Of a stretch of 64,000 bases of DNA, positions 15,765 through 23,632 are shown piece after piece (position 1 is the stretch's first letter; the number at the start of each line of letters is the position of its first letter). The DNA is from QHXN01 sp032162705 (GTDB lineage Bacteria > Acidobacteriota > Blastocatellia > Pyrinomonadales > Pyrinomonadaceae): positions 1 through 64,000 of the forward strand of contig JAVRON010000099.1 in the NCBI GenBank assembly GCA_032162705.1, read 5' to 3'. Below the pieces are notes generated by a model. That model searched no databases. It saw only the letters and a program-made list of their open reading frames with translations, and was not told where the DNA came from. Position numbers and translations under genes: made by a program.

Positions 15765-16799
15765 TTGCAATCCAGCCTTGAGAGCGGCCTGAAGCTCGTC
15801 GCCATCGGAGGAGGTACGGGTCTGTCCACCGTACTTTCCGGGCTGAAGGAGTTAGTCGGAGACCACGAGCGCGGCGACTTCTGGCTCGAAGCGCTCTCGG
15901 CCATCGTTACCGTCTCGGATGACGGAGGGAGTTCGGGCCGCCTGCGCGACGAGTTGCAAATGCTTCCGCCGGGCGACATACGCAACTGTATGGTCGCTCT
16001 CTCCGAAGATTCGGCGCTGCTCTCGCGCCTCTTCCAGTACAGGTTCCGGGGCGAGGGTGGACTGGGCGGCCACAGCTTCGGCAATCTCTTCCTCGCAGCG
16101 ATGACAGAGGTGACGGGCGACTTCGTCGAAGCCGTGCGCGCCTCGTCCGAGGTGCTGGCGAGCAAGGGCCACATCTACCCTGCGACTTTGAACGATGTGC
16201 GGCTCGTCGCCGAGCTTGAGAACGGCGAAGAGGTGCGCGGCGAGACGCGCATCACGGCCTCGCACTCGGCGATCCGCCGCCTGAGGCTTGAACCCGAGCA
16301 GTGCCTGCCGCTCCCCGCAGCACTCGCCGCGGTACGAGTGGCGGACATCATCACCGTCGGGCCCGGCTCGCTCTACACGAGTATCCTGCCGAACCTGCTC
16401 GTCGCGCGCGTGGCCGAGTGCATCGGCTCGTCGCCGGCCGTCAAGATTTTCATCTGTAACCTGATGACACAGCCGGGCGAGACCGACGGCTACACGGCGC
16501 GGCGTCACATCGAAGTGGTTAAGGGCTACGCCCCTGAGATCAAGTTCGACTTCGTGGTCGTCAACGACCGGCCCATCAGCCCCTTGCAGGCCGAAGCTTA
16601 CGCCGCCGAGGGCGCGCGGCAGATCGGCCTGACAGACCATCTGCTGGAGGAGCAGTTCGGCGACGAGGCCGAGATCGTGCGCGCCGACCTGCTCGACGAA
16701 GGCGAGAAGGTGCGTCACAGTCCGGAGAAACTCTCGCGGGTTATCCTCGCGTGTTACGAACAGGGGTGCGCGCGCACCGTCACGACGGCCACGCGCTGA
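15765..16799 (+). CDS. yvcK: YvcK/CofD-like family protein (gluconeogenesis/cell-wall factor)
   Basis: The 344-aa protein starts at TTG with GAAGGAG upstream. Family motifs are LVAIGGGTGLSTVLSGLK, the AIVTVSDDGGSSGRLR loop, LPPGDIRNCMVALS, GHSFGNLFLAAMT, and ADIITVGPGSLYTSILPNLLV. YvcK proteins bind UDP-sugars and in Bacillus and Mycobacterium control carbon flow into peptidoglycan precursors, including through GlmS. That fits the location directly before glmU and glmS. Confidence 0.95.
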   Translation: MQSSLESGLKLVAIGGGTGLSTVLSGLKELVGDHERGDFWLEALSAIVTVSDDGGSSGRLRDELQMLPPGDIRNCMVALSEDSALLSRLFQYRFRGEGGLGGHSFGNLFLAAMTEVTGDFVEAVRASSEVLASKGHIYPATLNDVRLVAELENGEEVRGETRITASHSAIRRLRLEPEQCLPLPAALAAVRVADIITVGPGSLYTSILPNLLVARVAECIGSSPAVKIFICNLMTQPGETDGYTARRHIEVVKGYAPEIKFDFVVVNDRPISPLQAEAYAAEGARQIGLTDHLLEEQFGDEAEIVRADLLDEGEKVRHSPEKLSRVILACYEQGCARTVTTATR

Positions 16800-16808
16800 A
16801 CAGTGTCT

Positions 16809-18344
16809 ATGGACAAACAGTCACAGCAACCCTCGCAAGCCCCGAGCCTACCACTCGACATCCTGATTCTCGCTGCGGGCTTAGGCACGCGCATGCGCTC
16901 GTCCACGGCGAAGGTGCTGCATCGCCTGGGGGGCCGACCGCTGATCGCACACGTCTGCCGCACGGCATCGGCGCTTGTGAAGGGCGAGCGGCCGGTTTAC
17001 GTCGTGGTCGGCCATCAGGCCGATGAGGTCAGGGAGGCCGTGCGTGCAGAGCTGGGCGAAGGCGGAGCGGTCTTCGTCATGCAGACCGAGCAGCGCGGCA
17101 CGGGCGATGCGGTCTTCGCCGCGCGCGATGTGATCGGCGATGCCAACTCCACACTCCTCGTCCTCTCGGGCGACGTGCCGCTTGTCCGCGCGGAGACTCT
17201 GGGGTCTCTCGTCCACCAACACCGCACGCATCGAGGGCGCGGCGCGGCCTGCACGTTGATGGCTGTCCGGCTCGAAGACCCGACTGGCTACGGGCGCGTC
17301 GTGCGCGACGCAGAGGGACGATTCGAGAAGATCGTCGAGCAGAAGGACGCGACGCCGGAAGAGAGACAACTCGGCGAGGTCAACGTCGGCATCTACTGCT
17401 TCGAGACGCGACTGCTCTTCCCCGCGCTCGAACGCGTCCGACCTGAGAACGCACAGGGCGAGTTCTACCTGACGGACGTGCCCGCCATCCTGCGCGCCGA
17501 CGGCGAGGACGTGAGCGTCTCCATGCACACAGACGCGCGCGAAGTCTCAGGCATCAACACGCGCGTCGAGCTTTCAGAGTTCGAGCGCATCCTTCGGCTG
17601 CGGACGCTTCGCAGCCTGATGCTCAACTCTGGCGTCACCGTTATCGACCCGCAGCACACCTATGTCAGCCCCGACGCACAGATTGGCCGCGACACGACCC
17701 TGCACCCGAACGTCCACATCGAGGGGCGCACGGTCATCGGCGAGGGCTGCGAGATCATGCAGGGCGCGCGCATCACGGACTCGCGCATCGGCAACGGCGT
17801 GACGGTCAAAGACCACTGCGTCATCGTCGAGTCGGAAGTTGCAGACCACTGCGCGGTCGGCCCCTTCGCGCACCTGCGCATGAACTCGCGTCTGGACGAG
17901 TCGGCGGCGGTCGGCAACTTTGTCGAGATGAAGAAGTCGCGTCTCGGCTCGAAGGCCAAGGCGATGCACCTCACCTACCTCGGCGATACGGAAGTGGGCG
18001 AGCGCACGAACATCGGCGCGGGCACGGTCACATGCAATTACGACGGCCGGAACAAGCACCCGACGACGATTGAGCACGACGTGAAGATCGGCTCGGACAC
18101 GATGCTGGTCGCGCCCGTCCGCGTCGGCGCACGTTCGATAACGGGCGCAGGTTCGGTCGTCACCGACGACGTGCCGCCCGACACGCTTGTCGCAGGAGTC
18201 CCGGCCCGGGTCAAGAAGAAGCTGCCGCGTGAAGAAGAGACTGCCAGGCCCGCCGCCGAGACGAAGAGCGAAGACAAAGCCGCCGAGACGAAGGGCGAAG
18301 GCAAAGAGGAGCCGGTCACGGCGGCCACCGGCGACGAGCGCTGA
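16809..18344 (+). CDS. glmU: Bifunctional GlcN-1-P acetyltransferase / UDP-GlcNAc pyrophosphorylase GlmU
   Basis: The 511-aa enzyme has an N-terminal uridyltransferase domain (LILAAGLGTRMRSSTAKVLH, TEQRGTGDAV, LSGDVPL) and a C-terminal left-handed beta-helix with hexapeptide repeats (VIGEGCEIMQGARITDSRIG, HLTYLGDTEVGERTNIGAGTVTCNYDG). It makes UDP-GlcNAc for peptidoglycan and LPS. After the usual end (VPARVKKK) there is a polar tail of about 40 residues with AAETKSED/AAETKGEG repeats, absent in common homologues. The ATG at 16809 is preferred; a GTG six bases earlier is possible. The gene begins within 10 bases of the yvcK stop, so they are co-transcribed. Confidence 0.97.
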   Translation: MDKQSQQPSQAPSLPLDILILAAGLGTRMRSSTAKVLHRLGGRPLIAHVCRTASALVKGERPVYVVVGHQADEVREAVRAELGEGGAVFVMQTEQRGTGDAVFAARDVIGDANSTLLVLSGDVPLVRAETLGSLVHQHRTHRGRGAACTLMAVRLEDPTGYGRVVRDAEGRFEKIVEQKDATPEERQLGEVNVGIYCFETRLLFPALERVRPENAQGEFYLTDVPAILRADGEDVSVSMHTDAREVSGINTRVELSEFERILRLRTLRSLMLNSGVTVIDPQHTYVSPDAQIGRDTTLHPNVHIEGRTVIGEGCEIMQGARITDSRIGNGVTVKDHCVIVESEVADHCAVGPFAHLRMNSRLDESAAVGNFVEMKKSRLGSKAKAMHLTYLGDTEVGERTNIGAGTVTCNYDGRNKHPTTIEHDVKIGSDTMLVAPVRVGARSITGAGSVVTDDVPPDTLVAGVPARVKKKLPREEETARPAAETKSEDKAAETKGEGKEEPVTAATGDER

Positions 18345-18414
18345 GGCTTCGTGTGTCCCCTTCTTCCGTTTCACCTCAATTCAACCACATCCAACAAAGA
18401 GGGTTATAAAAATT

Positions 18415-20274
18415 ATGTGCGGCATCGTCGGATACGTCGGAAACAAGCAGGTCGTGCCCGTCATCCTCGACGGGCTGAGGAAGCTCGAATACCGCGGCTA
18501 CGACTCGGCGGGAATCGCGGTCGTTGACGAGAAGCACCATCTCGACATCCGCCGCGCCGAGGGGAAACTCCGCAATCTCGAAGAGGCCATTCGCCTGAAG
18601 CCGCTCGACGGAACCTACGGCATCGGCCACACGCGCTGGGCCACGCACGGAAGGCCCACGGAGGAGAACGCGCACCCGCACCGCGACTGCACCGGAAGAG
18701 TCGTCGTCGTTCACAACGGCATCATCGAGAACTACATCCAGCTCAAAGACCGCCTGCGCCGCAGCGACCACGTCTTCGTCACCGAGACCGATACGGAGGT
18801 CATCGCGCACCTCATCGAAGAGTACCTGAAGCGCGAGGAGTCGTTCGAGCACGCCGTCTCCTTAGCCGTGCGCGATTTGCGCGGCATCTTCGCGCTCTCG
18901 ATCATCTCGACCGAGGTGCCCGACACTATCATCGCCGTCCGGCAAGGGCCGCCCGTCGTCATCGGTTTGGGCGACGGCGAATACTTCGTCGCCTCGGACG
19001 TGCCGCCCATCCTCCAGCACACACGCGATGTGTTCTTCCTCGGCGACGGCGAGATTGCGGTGCTCACGAAAGACTCTGTGCGCGTCACGGACTTCGAGGG
19101 CAACGCCGTCGAACCACACACGCAGCGCATCACCTGGGACCCGATCATGGCGGAGAAGGGCGGGTTCAAGCATTTCATGCTCAAGGAGATTTACGAGCAG
19201 CCCCGCGCTGTCCGTGACACCGTGCAAGGGCGCATCTCTCTGGACACGGGCCGCGTCTACATGGACGAGATGAACATCACGCCCGACGAGTTCAAGTCGT
19301 TCGACCGCATTCTCATCGCCGCCTGTGGCACTTCGTGGCACGCGGGACTTGCGGGCAAATACATGATCGAGCAGTTGGCGCGCGTCCCCGTCGAAGTCGA
19401 TTACGCGTCGGAGTTCCGTTACCGCGACCCCGTTATGACGGAGAAAACGCTGCTCGTCGTCATCACGCAGTCAGGCGAGACAGCCGACACCATCGCGGCC
19501 TTGCGTGAGGCGAAGGAGCGCGGCTCGAAGGTCTTGGCTATCTGCAATGTGCAGGGGTCGATGATTACGCGTGAGTCGGACGGCACGATCCTGACGCACG
19601 CCGGGCCCGAGATCGGCGTGGCCTCGACCAAAGCGTTCACGTCGCAGATGGTCGCGCTCTATCTCTTCGCGATGTACCTCGGACAGGTACGCGGAGCGCT
19701 CTCGGAGGAGGAGGCGCGGCGGCACGCGCAGGAGTTGGCAGAGCTGCCCGTGAAGATCGAGCACTTACTCTCAGAGTCGGACGAGTTGGAAGAGTTGGCG
19801 CGCGAGTTCCATCGCGTGACGGACTTTCTCTACTTGGGCCGAGGCATCAACTTCCCCGTCGCGCTCGAAGGCGCTTTGAAGCTGAAGGAGATCAGCTACA
19901 TTCACGCCGAAGGCTATCCGGCGGGCGAGATGAAGCACGGGCCCAACGCGCTTATCGACGAGCGCCTGCCCGTCGTCGTCGTCAACCCGCGCGAGGAGGG
20001 TGACCGGGCTTCCGAGCTGCGTTACGAGAAGACGCACTCGAATATCGTCGAGGTCAAGGCACGCGAGGGCGTCGTCATCTCTGTTCTGACCGAAGGCGAC
20101 CAGATGTCCTCGAACGTCTCCGACCACATCATCTCTATTCCCGAAGCCTCCGACCTGCTCTCGCCGATACTCGCCATCATCCCTCTCCAACTCCTCGCCT
20201 ACCACATCGCGGTGCGCCGCGGCTGCGACGTTGACCAGCCCCGCAACCTCGCCAAGTCCGTGACGGTTGAGTGA
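18415..20274 (+). CDS. glmS: Glutamine-fructose-6-phosphate aminotransferase GlmS
   Basis: The 619-aa enzyme starts MCGIVGYVGN, so Cys2 becomes the N-terminal nucleophile after Met removal. The glutaminase domain includes YRGYDSAGIAV and THGRPTEENAHPH; two SIS isomerase domains follow (ILIAACGTSWHAGL, TQSGETADT, GPEIGVASTKAFTSQM). It ends with the canonical QPRNLAKSVTVE. It converts fructose-6-P and Gln to glucosamine-6-P. Reading upstream of 18415 overlaps glmU in another frame and is not real. The 70-base gap to glmU shows no glmS ribozyme. Confidence 0.99.
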   Translation: MCGIVGYVGNKQVVPVILDGLRKLEYRGYDSAGIAVVDEKHHLDIRRAEGKLRNLEEAIRLKPLDGTYGIGHTRWATHGRPTEENAHPHRDCTGRVVVVHNGIIENYIQLKDRLRRSDHVFVTETDTEVIAHLIEEYLKREESFEHAVSLAVRDLRGIFALSIISTEVPDTIIAVRQGPPVVIGLGDGEYFVASDVPPILQHTRDVFFLGDGEIAVLTKDSVRVTDFEGNAVEPHTQRITWDPIMAEKGGFKHFMLKEIYEQPRAVRDTVQGRISLDTGRVYMDEMNITPDEFKSFDRILIAACGTSWHAGLAGKYMIEQLARVPVEVDYASEFRYRDPVMTEKTLLVVITQSGETADTIAALREAKERGSKVLAICNVQGSMITRESDGTILTHAGPEIGVASTKAFTSQMVALYLFAMYLGQVRGALSEEEARRHAQELAELPVKIEHLLSESDELEELAREFHRVTDFLYLGRGINFPVALEGALKLKEISYIHAEGYPAGEMKHGPNALIDERLPVVVVNPREEGDRASELRYEKTHSNIVEVKAREGVVISVLTEGDQMSSNVSDHIISIPEASDLLSPILAIIPLQLLAYHIAVRRGCDVDQPRNLAKSVTVE

Positions 20275-20293
20275 AGCGGCGGTAGCAATCAGG

Positions 20294-20542
20294 TTATCGA
20301 AGAGGAAGCGACTGCAACAGGAAAAGCCCGGCAGCGTGACGCACGCCCAGCTCGTAGAAGGCGTTGGTGTTGGATGTCGAGAGTTCTGCCACTACCAAGT
20401 CCGCGCTCATGAGCTGCTCATACATCTTCTCGTCAATCGAGCCGGAGTGTGTGATCTCGTCGGCGCGGACGCACTTCAGGCCAGCCGCCTCGACAGCAGG
20501 CTTTATCAGGTTGTGGTACGAGTTATCCAGATCGAGGGTGCG
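20294..20542 (-). pseudogene. Remnant of a nucleoside-deoxyribosyltransferase/TIR-like domain protein
   Basis: On the minus strand this gap reads in frame as a conserved domain piece without a start codon: LDLDNSYHNLIKPAVEAAG, then RADEITHSGSIDEKMYEQL and SADLVVAELSTSNTNAFYELG followed by VRHA. This pattern is familiar from the nucleotide-binding, NDT/TIR-like domain of TRAFs-binding (DUF4071)-type and related stress or defence-associated proteins. A TGA precedes it directly, and after VRHA the sequence diverges and stops within 13 codons. Both ends of the protein are missing, so it is a decayed fragment wedged behind the methyltransferase gene. Confidence 0.72.
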
Positions 20543-20547
20543 TCACT

Positions 20548-21717
20548 TCATTCGACGACGCACGCGACGATGCACTTGAGGTAGAAGGTTTCCGGGACGC
20601 CGAGGAGGATGGGATGGTCGCCCGCTTGCGTGCGGCGCTCGACGATTTGGACGCGGCGGCGTGCATCGCGCGCCGCCTCCGCGAGGACTTCGAGGAAGAG
20701 CGGCTCGGTCATGTGGTACGAGCAGGTGCAGGTGATGAGATGGCCTCCCGGCTCAAGCATCTTGAGCGCGCGCAGATTGATCTCTTTGTAGCCACGTGCC
20801 GCCGCCGCGACGCTCGCGCGATTCTTGGCGAACGCGGGCGGGTCGAGGATGATGGTCTGGAAGCGTTCGCCCGCCGACTCCATCTCATGCAGCGCGTCGA
20901 AGACGTTCGCCTCACGAAACTCCACGTTCGACGCGCCGTTCAAGTCAGCGTTGCGGCGCGCTGCCGCGACCGCCTCCGCCGAAACCTCAAGCCCCACGAC
21001 GCTCTCGCACGCGCGCGCGACGCTTAAGGCGAACCCGCCGTTGAAGGTGAAGCAGTCGAGCGCACGACCGCGTGCGTACTGTCGTGCGGCGAGGTGATTC
21101 TCGCGCTGGTCGAGGAAGGCCCCGGTCTTCTGCCCGCCGAGCGGCGCGACGCGGAAGCGCACGCCGTGCTGCGTGACCTCAAGCTCGCCCGGCTCCTCGC
21201 CGTAGAGCACGCCCGCTTGAACGGGCAGACCTTCGAGCGCGCGCACGCGCACGTCGTTGCGCTCGACGACGGAGCGCGGCGCGAACTCTTCGACGAGCAG
21301 CTCGACCAAAGTCTCCTTCAAAGCCTCCGTGCCCTGCGAGAGCGTCTGAAGGACGAGCACGTCCGAGTACCTGTCCACGATAAGCGACGGCAGCAGATCG
21401 CCTTCCGAGTAGACGAGCCGGAATGCGTCCGCCTCGCGCTCTAACCCTTTGCGCCTCGCGGCGGACGCGCGCAGGCGCGTGCGCCACCACTCGCGGTCTA
21501 TGTCCGCGTTCTGCGTCGAAAGCAGCCGCAACGCTATCTCCGAGCGGTCACTGTAGAAAGCCTGCCCCGCGTGCCGCCCGCGCTCGTCGCGCACGCGCAC
21601 CACTTCGCCGCCCCGTGCGCGCCCCGTGTCGCGCACATCGCTGCGGTAAATCCACAGGTGGCCTTCGCGCGCGCGCTCGGCCCCGCGCCGCGTGATTGTG
21701 ACTTGTGATTGGCTCAT
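20548..21717 (-). CDS. Class I SAM-dependent rRNA methyltransferase, RlmI-like
   Basis: The 389-aa protein has an N-terminal PUA-like region (ERAREGHLWIYRSDV, GEVVRVRDERGRHAGQAFYSDRSEIALRLL), a central EEHD-like domain, and a Rossmann methyltransferase domain with ALDCFTFNGGFALSVA (SAM motif I), LILDPPAF (motif IV) and TCTCSYHM. This is the RlmI/YccW architecture that makes 5-methylcytidine in 23S rRNA; exact position specificity is uncertain. I start at the ATG at 21717 (MSQSQVTITRRG), where homology-like sequence begins. Confidence 0.92.
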   Translation of the reverse strand: MSQSQVTITRRGAERAREGHLWIYRSDVRDTGRARGGEVVRVRDERGRHAGQAFYSDRSEIALRLLSTQNADIDREWWRTRLRASAARRKGLEREADAFRLVYSEGDLLPSLIVDRYSDVLVLQTLSQGTEALKETLVELLVEEFAPRSVVERNDVRVRALEGLPVQAGVLYGEEPGELEVTQHGVRFRVAPLGGQKTGAFLDQRENHLAARQYARGRALDCFTFNGGFALSVARACESVVGLEVSAEAVAAARRNADLNGASNVEFREANVFDALHEMESAGERFQTIILDPPAFAKNRASVAAAARGYKEINLRALKMLEPGGHLITCTCSYHMTEPLFLEVLAEAARDARRRVQIVERRTQAGDHPILLGVPETFYLKCIVACVVE

Positions 21718-21818
21718 ATGCTTTACGCTCTCGGGCAATTGAAGCATGAGAGTGGGTGTGCGTTCAACGATACCGGCGACGCTTATCGTTCTCATCCTTG
21801 AGCGTGGTGTGAGGAGCG

Positions 21819-21968
21819 GTTCACCAGCAGACACAGAGGATTTGAGATTTCAAATTACAAATTACAAATTTCAGATTTCAAGTTTCAGATTTGTAATTTG
21901 TAATTTGTAATTTGTAATTTGTAATTCTCTGTGCCCCCTCCGCGTGCTCTGTGTCTGCGGTGGTGAAC
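21819..21968. repeat. Intergenic nested hairpin (GTTCACC...GGTGAAC outer, ATTTGTA heptamer inner)
   Basis: Outer arms GTTCACCAGCAGACACAGAG and its imperfect complement enclose an AT-rich core of 7-bp units (ATTACAA, ATTTCAG; then five ATTTGTA). It lies between the divergent methyltransferase and peroxiredoxin genes, 126 bases before the latter. The outer arm type recurs at 25357-25442. Confidence 0.88.
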
Positions 21969-22094
21969 TACCTGATGCTCTATACTCAAGAAGGTGTTCA
22001 CCCTGCCTGAGCCTTGAATTCATCCCGCCACAGTTGTAGCCTTACGGCGTTAACCCCCGTAGAACCTAAACGTAAAGAAGGAGGAAACACTCTG

Positions 22095-22559
22095 ATGCCA
22101 GAAGTCGGAGACGTGGCCCCGGACTTCGAGCTGCCGAGCCATCTTGAAAAAGGCAAGAAGGTGAAGCTCTCGGACTTTCAGGGCAAGAATAATGTTGTGA
22201 TCGCTTTCTACCCGCTGGCGTGGACGCCCGTCTGAACGGCGCAGATGCCTGCCTATGAAGCCGACCTTGAACGCTTCAGGCAGTACGATGCCCAGGTCTT
22301 GGGCATAAGCGTCGATAGCGTCCCGTCAAACACCGCTTGGGCCAAGTCGCTCGGTGGTCTCACCTACGATCTCTTGAGTGACTTCGAGCCGAAGGGCGAG
22401 GTCGCACGCAAGTTCGGCGCGTACCGTGCCGCCGACGGCATCTCGGAGCGCGCCATCTTCATCGTGGATAAGGAAGGCAAGCTCGCCTACAAAGACATCC
22501 ACGACATCGGCGACCAACCCGACAACGAAGACCTGTTTGACGTGCTCCGCAAGCTCTAG
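22095..22559 (+). CDS. Selenocysteine-containing peroxiredoxin (AhpC/TSA, Bcp-type)
   Basis: The frame runs 155 codons with one internal TGA at 22233-22235 (codon 47). Before it: MPEVGDVAPDFELPSHLEKG...VVIAFYPLAWTPV; after it: TAQMPAYEADLERFRQYDAQ, VLGISVDS and the thioredoxin-fold C-terminus. Peroxiredoxins have the peroxidatic Cys exactly here (P-V-C-T), so TGA most simply encodes selenocysteine. A GGAGG RBS precedes the ATG at 22095. A two-part hairpin at 22246-22282, eleven bases past the TGA, is a good bacterial SECIS candidate. The protein would reduce peroxides using a selenol. A broken gene is less likely because the neighbouring gene shows the same feature. Confidence 0.9.
22246..22282 (+). 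promoter_or_regulatory. Putative SECIS element of the peroxiredoxin gene
   Basis: TGCCT pairs with AGGCA and GAAGC with GCTTC around an 11-base loop (22262-22272), with a six-base bulge on the 5' side. The apical loop begins about 26 bases after the UGA, within the spacing usual for bacterial SECIS hairpins. Confidence 0.65.
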
Positions 22560-22669
22560 CGGCGGACGATTGGGACGAAAGCTCTACTGACCGGCGGGCC
22601 GCAATCCTTCAAGCGTGTTCCTCGCTTTTGGGTGCGCGGCCCGTGACTGTTTGGCGATACAATTGCTGT

Positions 22670-22798
22670 ATGAGAAAAGCATCCCGGTTCAAGACAGAGG
22701 CTCGGTGGACGGTCGCCATCCACTACGGACTGTTAGCGGCCGGTCTGTTGGTGCTGACGTTGGCGCTGGCCCTCAGTTGGCTCAGAGCCGGCGACTGA
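22670..22798 (+). CDS. Possible small single-span membrane protein
   Basis: A 42-aa reading frame lies between the two selenoprotein genes. It has a basic N-terminus (MRKASRFKTEARW) followed by a strongly hydrophobic segment (GLLAAGLLVLTLALALSWL) and a short polar end. The membrane-helix composition and same-strand position argue for a real gene, but no convincing RBS precedes the ATG. No function can be given. Confidence 0.45.
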   Translation: MRKASRFKTEARWTVAIHYGLLAAGLLVLTLALALSWLRAGD

Positions 22799-22826
22799 TT
22801 CATGGAAGCGCGATGAGGAAGAATCA

Positions 22827-23561
22827 ATGACGGCACTGTCGAGAAAGTGCGTGCCCTTCACACCATTCAGCGGAGAGTTGTCGAAGGCGACCATCGCCAT
22901 CGTCTCGGCGGGCGGCGTCCACCTGAAGGATCAAGACCCTTTCAATATTGCGGACGAGCTGGGCGACCTCTCTTTCCGCATCATCACGCCCGACGCGGAC
23001 ACGTCGCAGCTCATGGTCACGCACCATCACTATGACCACTCGGACGCAGACCGGGATATCAACGTCGTCTTCCCCCTCGACGTGCTGCGCGACCTGCGGG
23101 CAGAGGGCTTCATCCGCGACCTCGCGCGCAAGCACATCGGCTACATGGGCTACACGATGCAGCTTAAGGCGATGTACGAGGGGACGGCTCCGGAGATTGC
23201 GGGCGAGATCGACCGCGGCTCGCGCGCCGACGCCGTCGTGCTCACCGGCGGTTGACCGAGCGTATGCCACCGCACGGTCGTCGCGGTTCAACGTGAGATA
23301 GAGATGCGCGGCATCCCCACGGTGCTCATCACCGTCAGCCCCGAAGTCTCGGCGCAGATGCGCCCGCCACGCGCTCTTTATCCAAAGGGCTTCAAGATCG
23401 GCAACAGCATGGGACGCCCCGGCATGCGCGAACTCCAGCGCACAGTCCTCCGCGACGCCCTGCTGTTGCTCACAGAGAACACGCGCCCCGGCGAAGTCTC
23501 CACGCGCGAGTATCCTGACTACGGCGAGCAGTACGAGCCGCCGCGAGTAAAGAGCAAGTGA
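22827..23561 (+). CDS. PrdB/GrdB-family selenoprotein with in-frame UGA
   Basis: The 245-codon frame has one internal TGA at 23253-23255 (codon 143) in the context VVLTGG-U-PSVCHRTVVAVQRE. Upstream segments (IVSAGGVHLKDQDPF, LSFRIITPDADTSQL, VTHHHYDHSDADRDINVVFP) resemble the D-proline reductase selenoprotein PrdB and the glycine/betaine reductase B family, at a length close to PrdB. In that family Sec occupies the same LTxGU position. No partner proline-reductase subunit is seen nearby, so the substrate is unknown and classical amino-acid reduction is not implied. It is the second UGA gene within 700 bases. Confidence 0.88.
23266..23290 (+). promoter_or_regulatory. Putative SECIS hairpin of the PrdB-like gene
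   Basis: ACCGC (23269-23273) pairs with GCGGT (23283-23287) around a nine-base loop starting about 18 bases after the UGA. The stem is short and GC-rich. Spacing suits bacterial SECIS elements, but the structure is less distinctive than the one in the peroxiredoxin gene. Confidence 0.5.
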
Positions 23562-23628
23562 TGAGTGATAAGAAAAGGCAAGCAGCTTTTTTCTTATCTC
23601 ATCACTTATCACTCATCACTTATCACTT
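23557..23628. repeat. Intergenic heptamer hairpin, GTGATRA family
   Basis: The left arm (GTGATGA, GTGATAA) includes the TGA stop codon of the PrdB-like gene. The right arm ends 4 bases before the pfkA ATG. The loop is AAGAAAAGG...TTTTTTCTT. Confidence 0.9.
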
Positions 23629-23632
23629 TCTT

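Noticed and set aside
18345..18414. glmS ribozyme upstream of glmS
   Set aside because: The gap is only 70 bases and shows no ribozyme core.
20267..20584. Plus-strand open frame after glmS
   Set aside because: The minus strand of the same stretch carries a recognisable conserved domain fragment, so the plus frame is a shadow.
22233..22235. TGA in the peroxiredoxin gene as a sequencing error or pseudogene mutation
   Set aside because: It replaces the catalytic Cys exactly, the rest of the frame is intact, a SECIS-like hairpin follows, and the next gene shows the same pattern.
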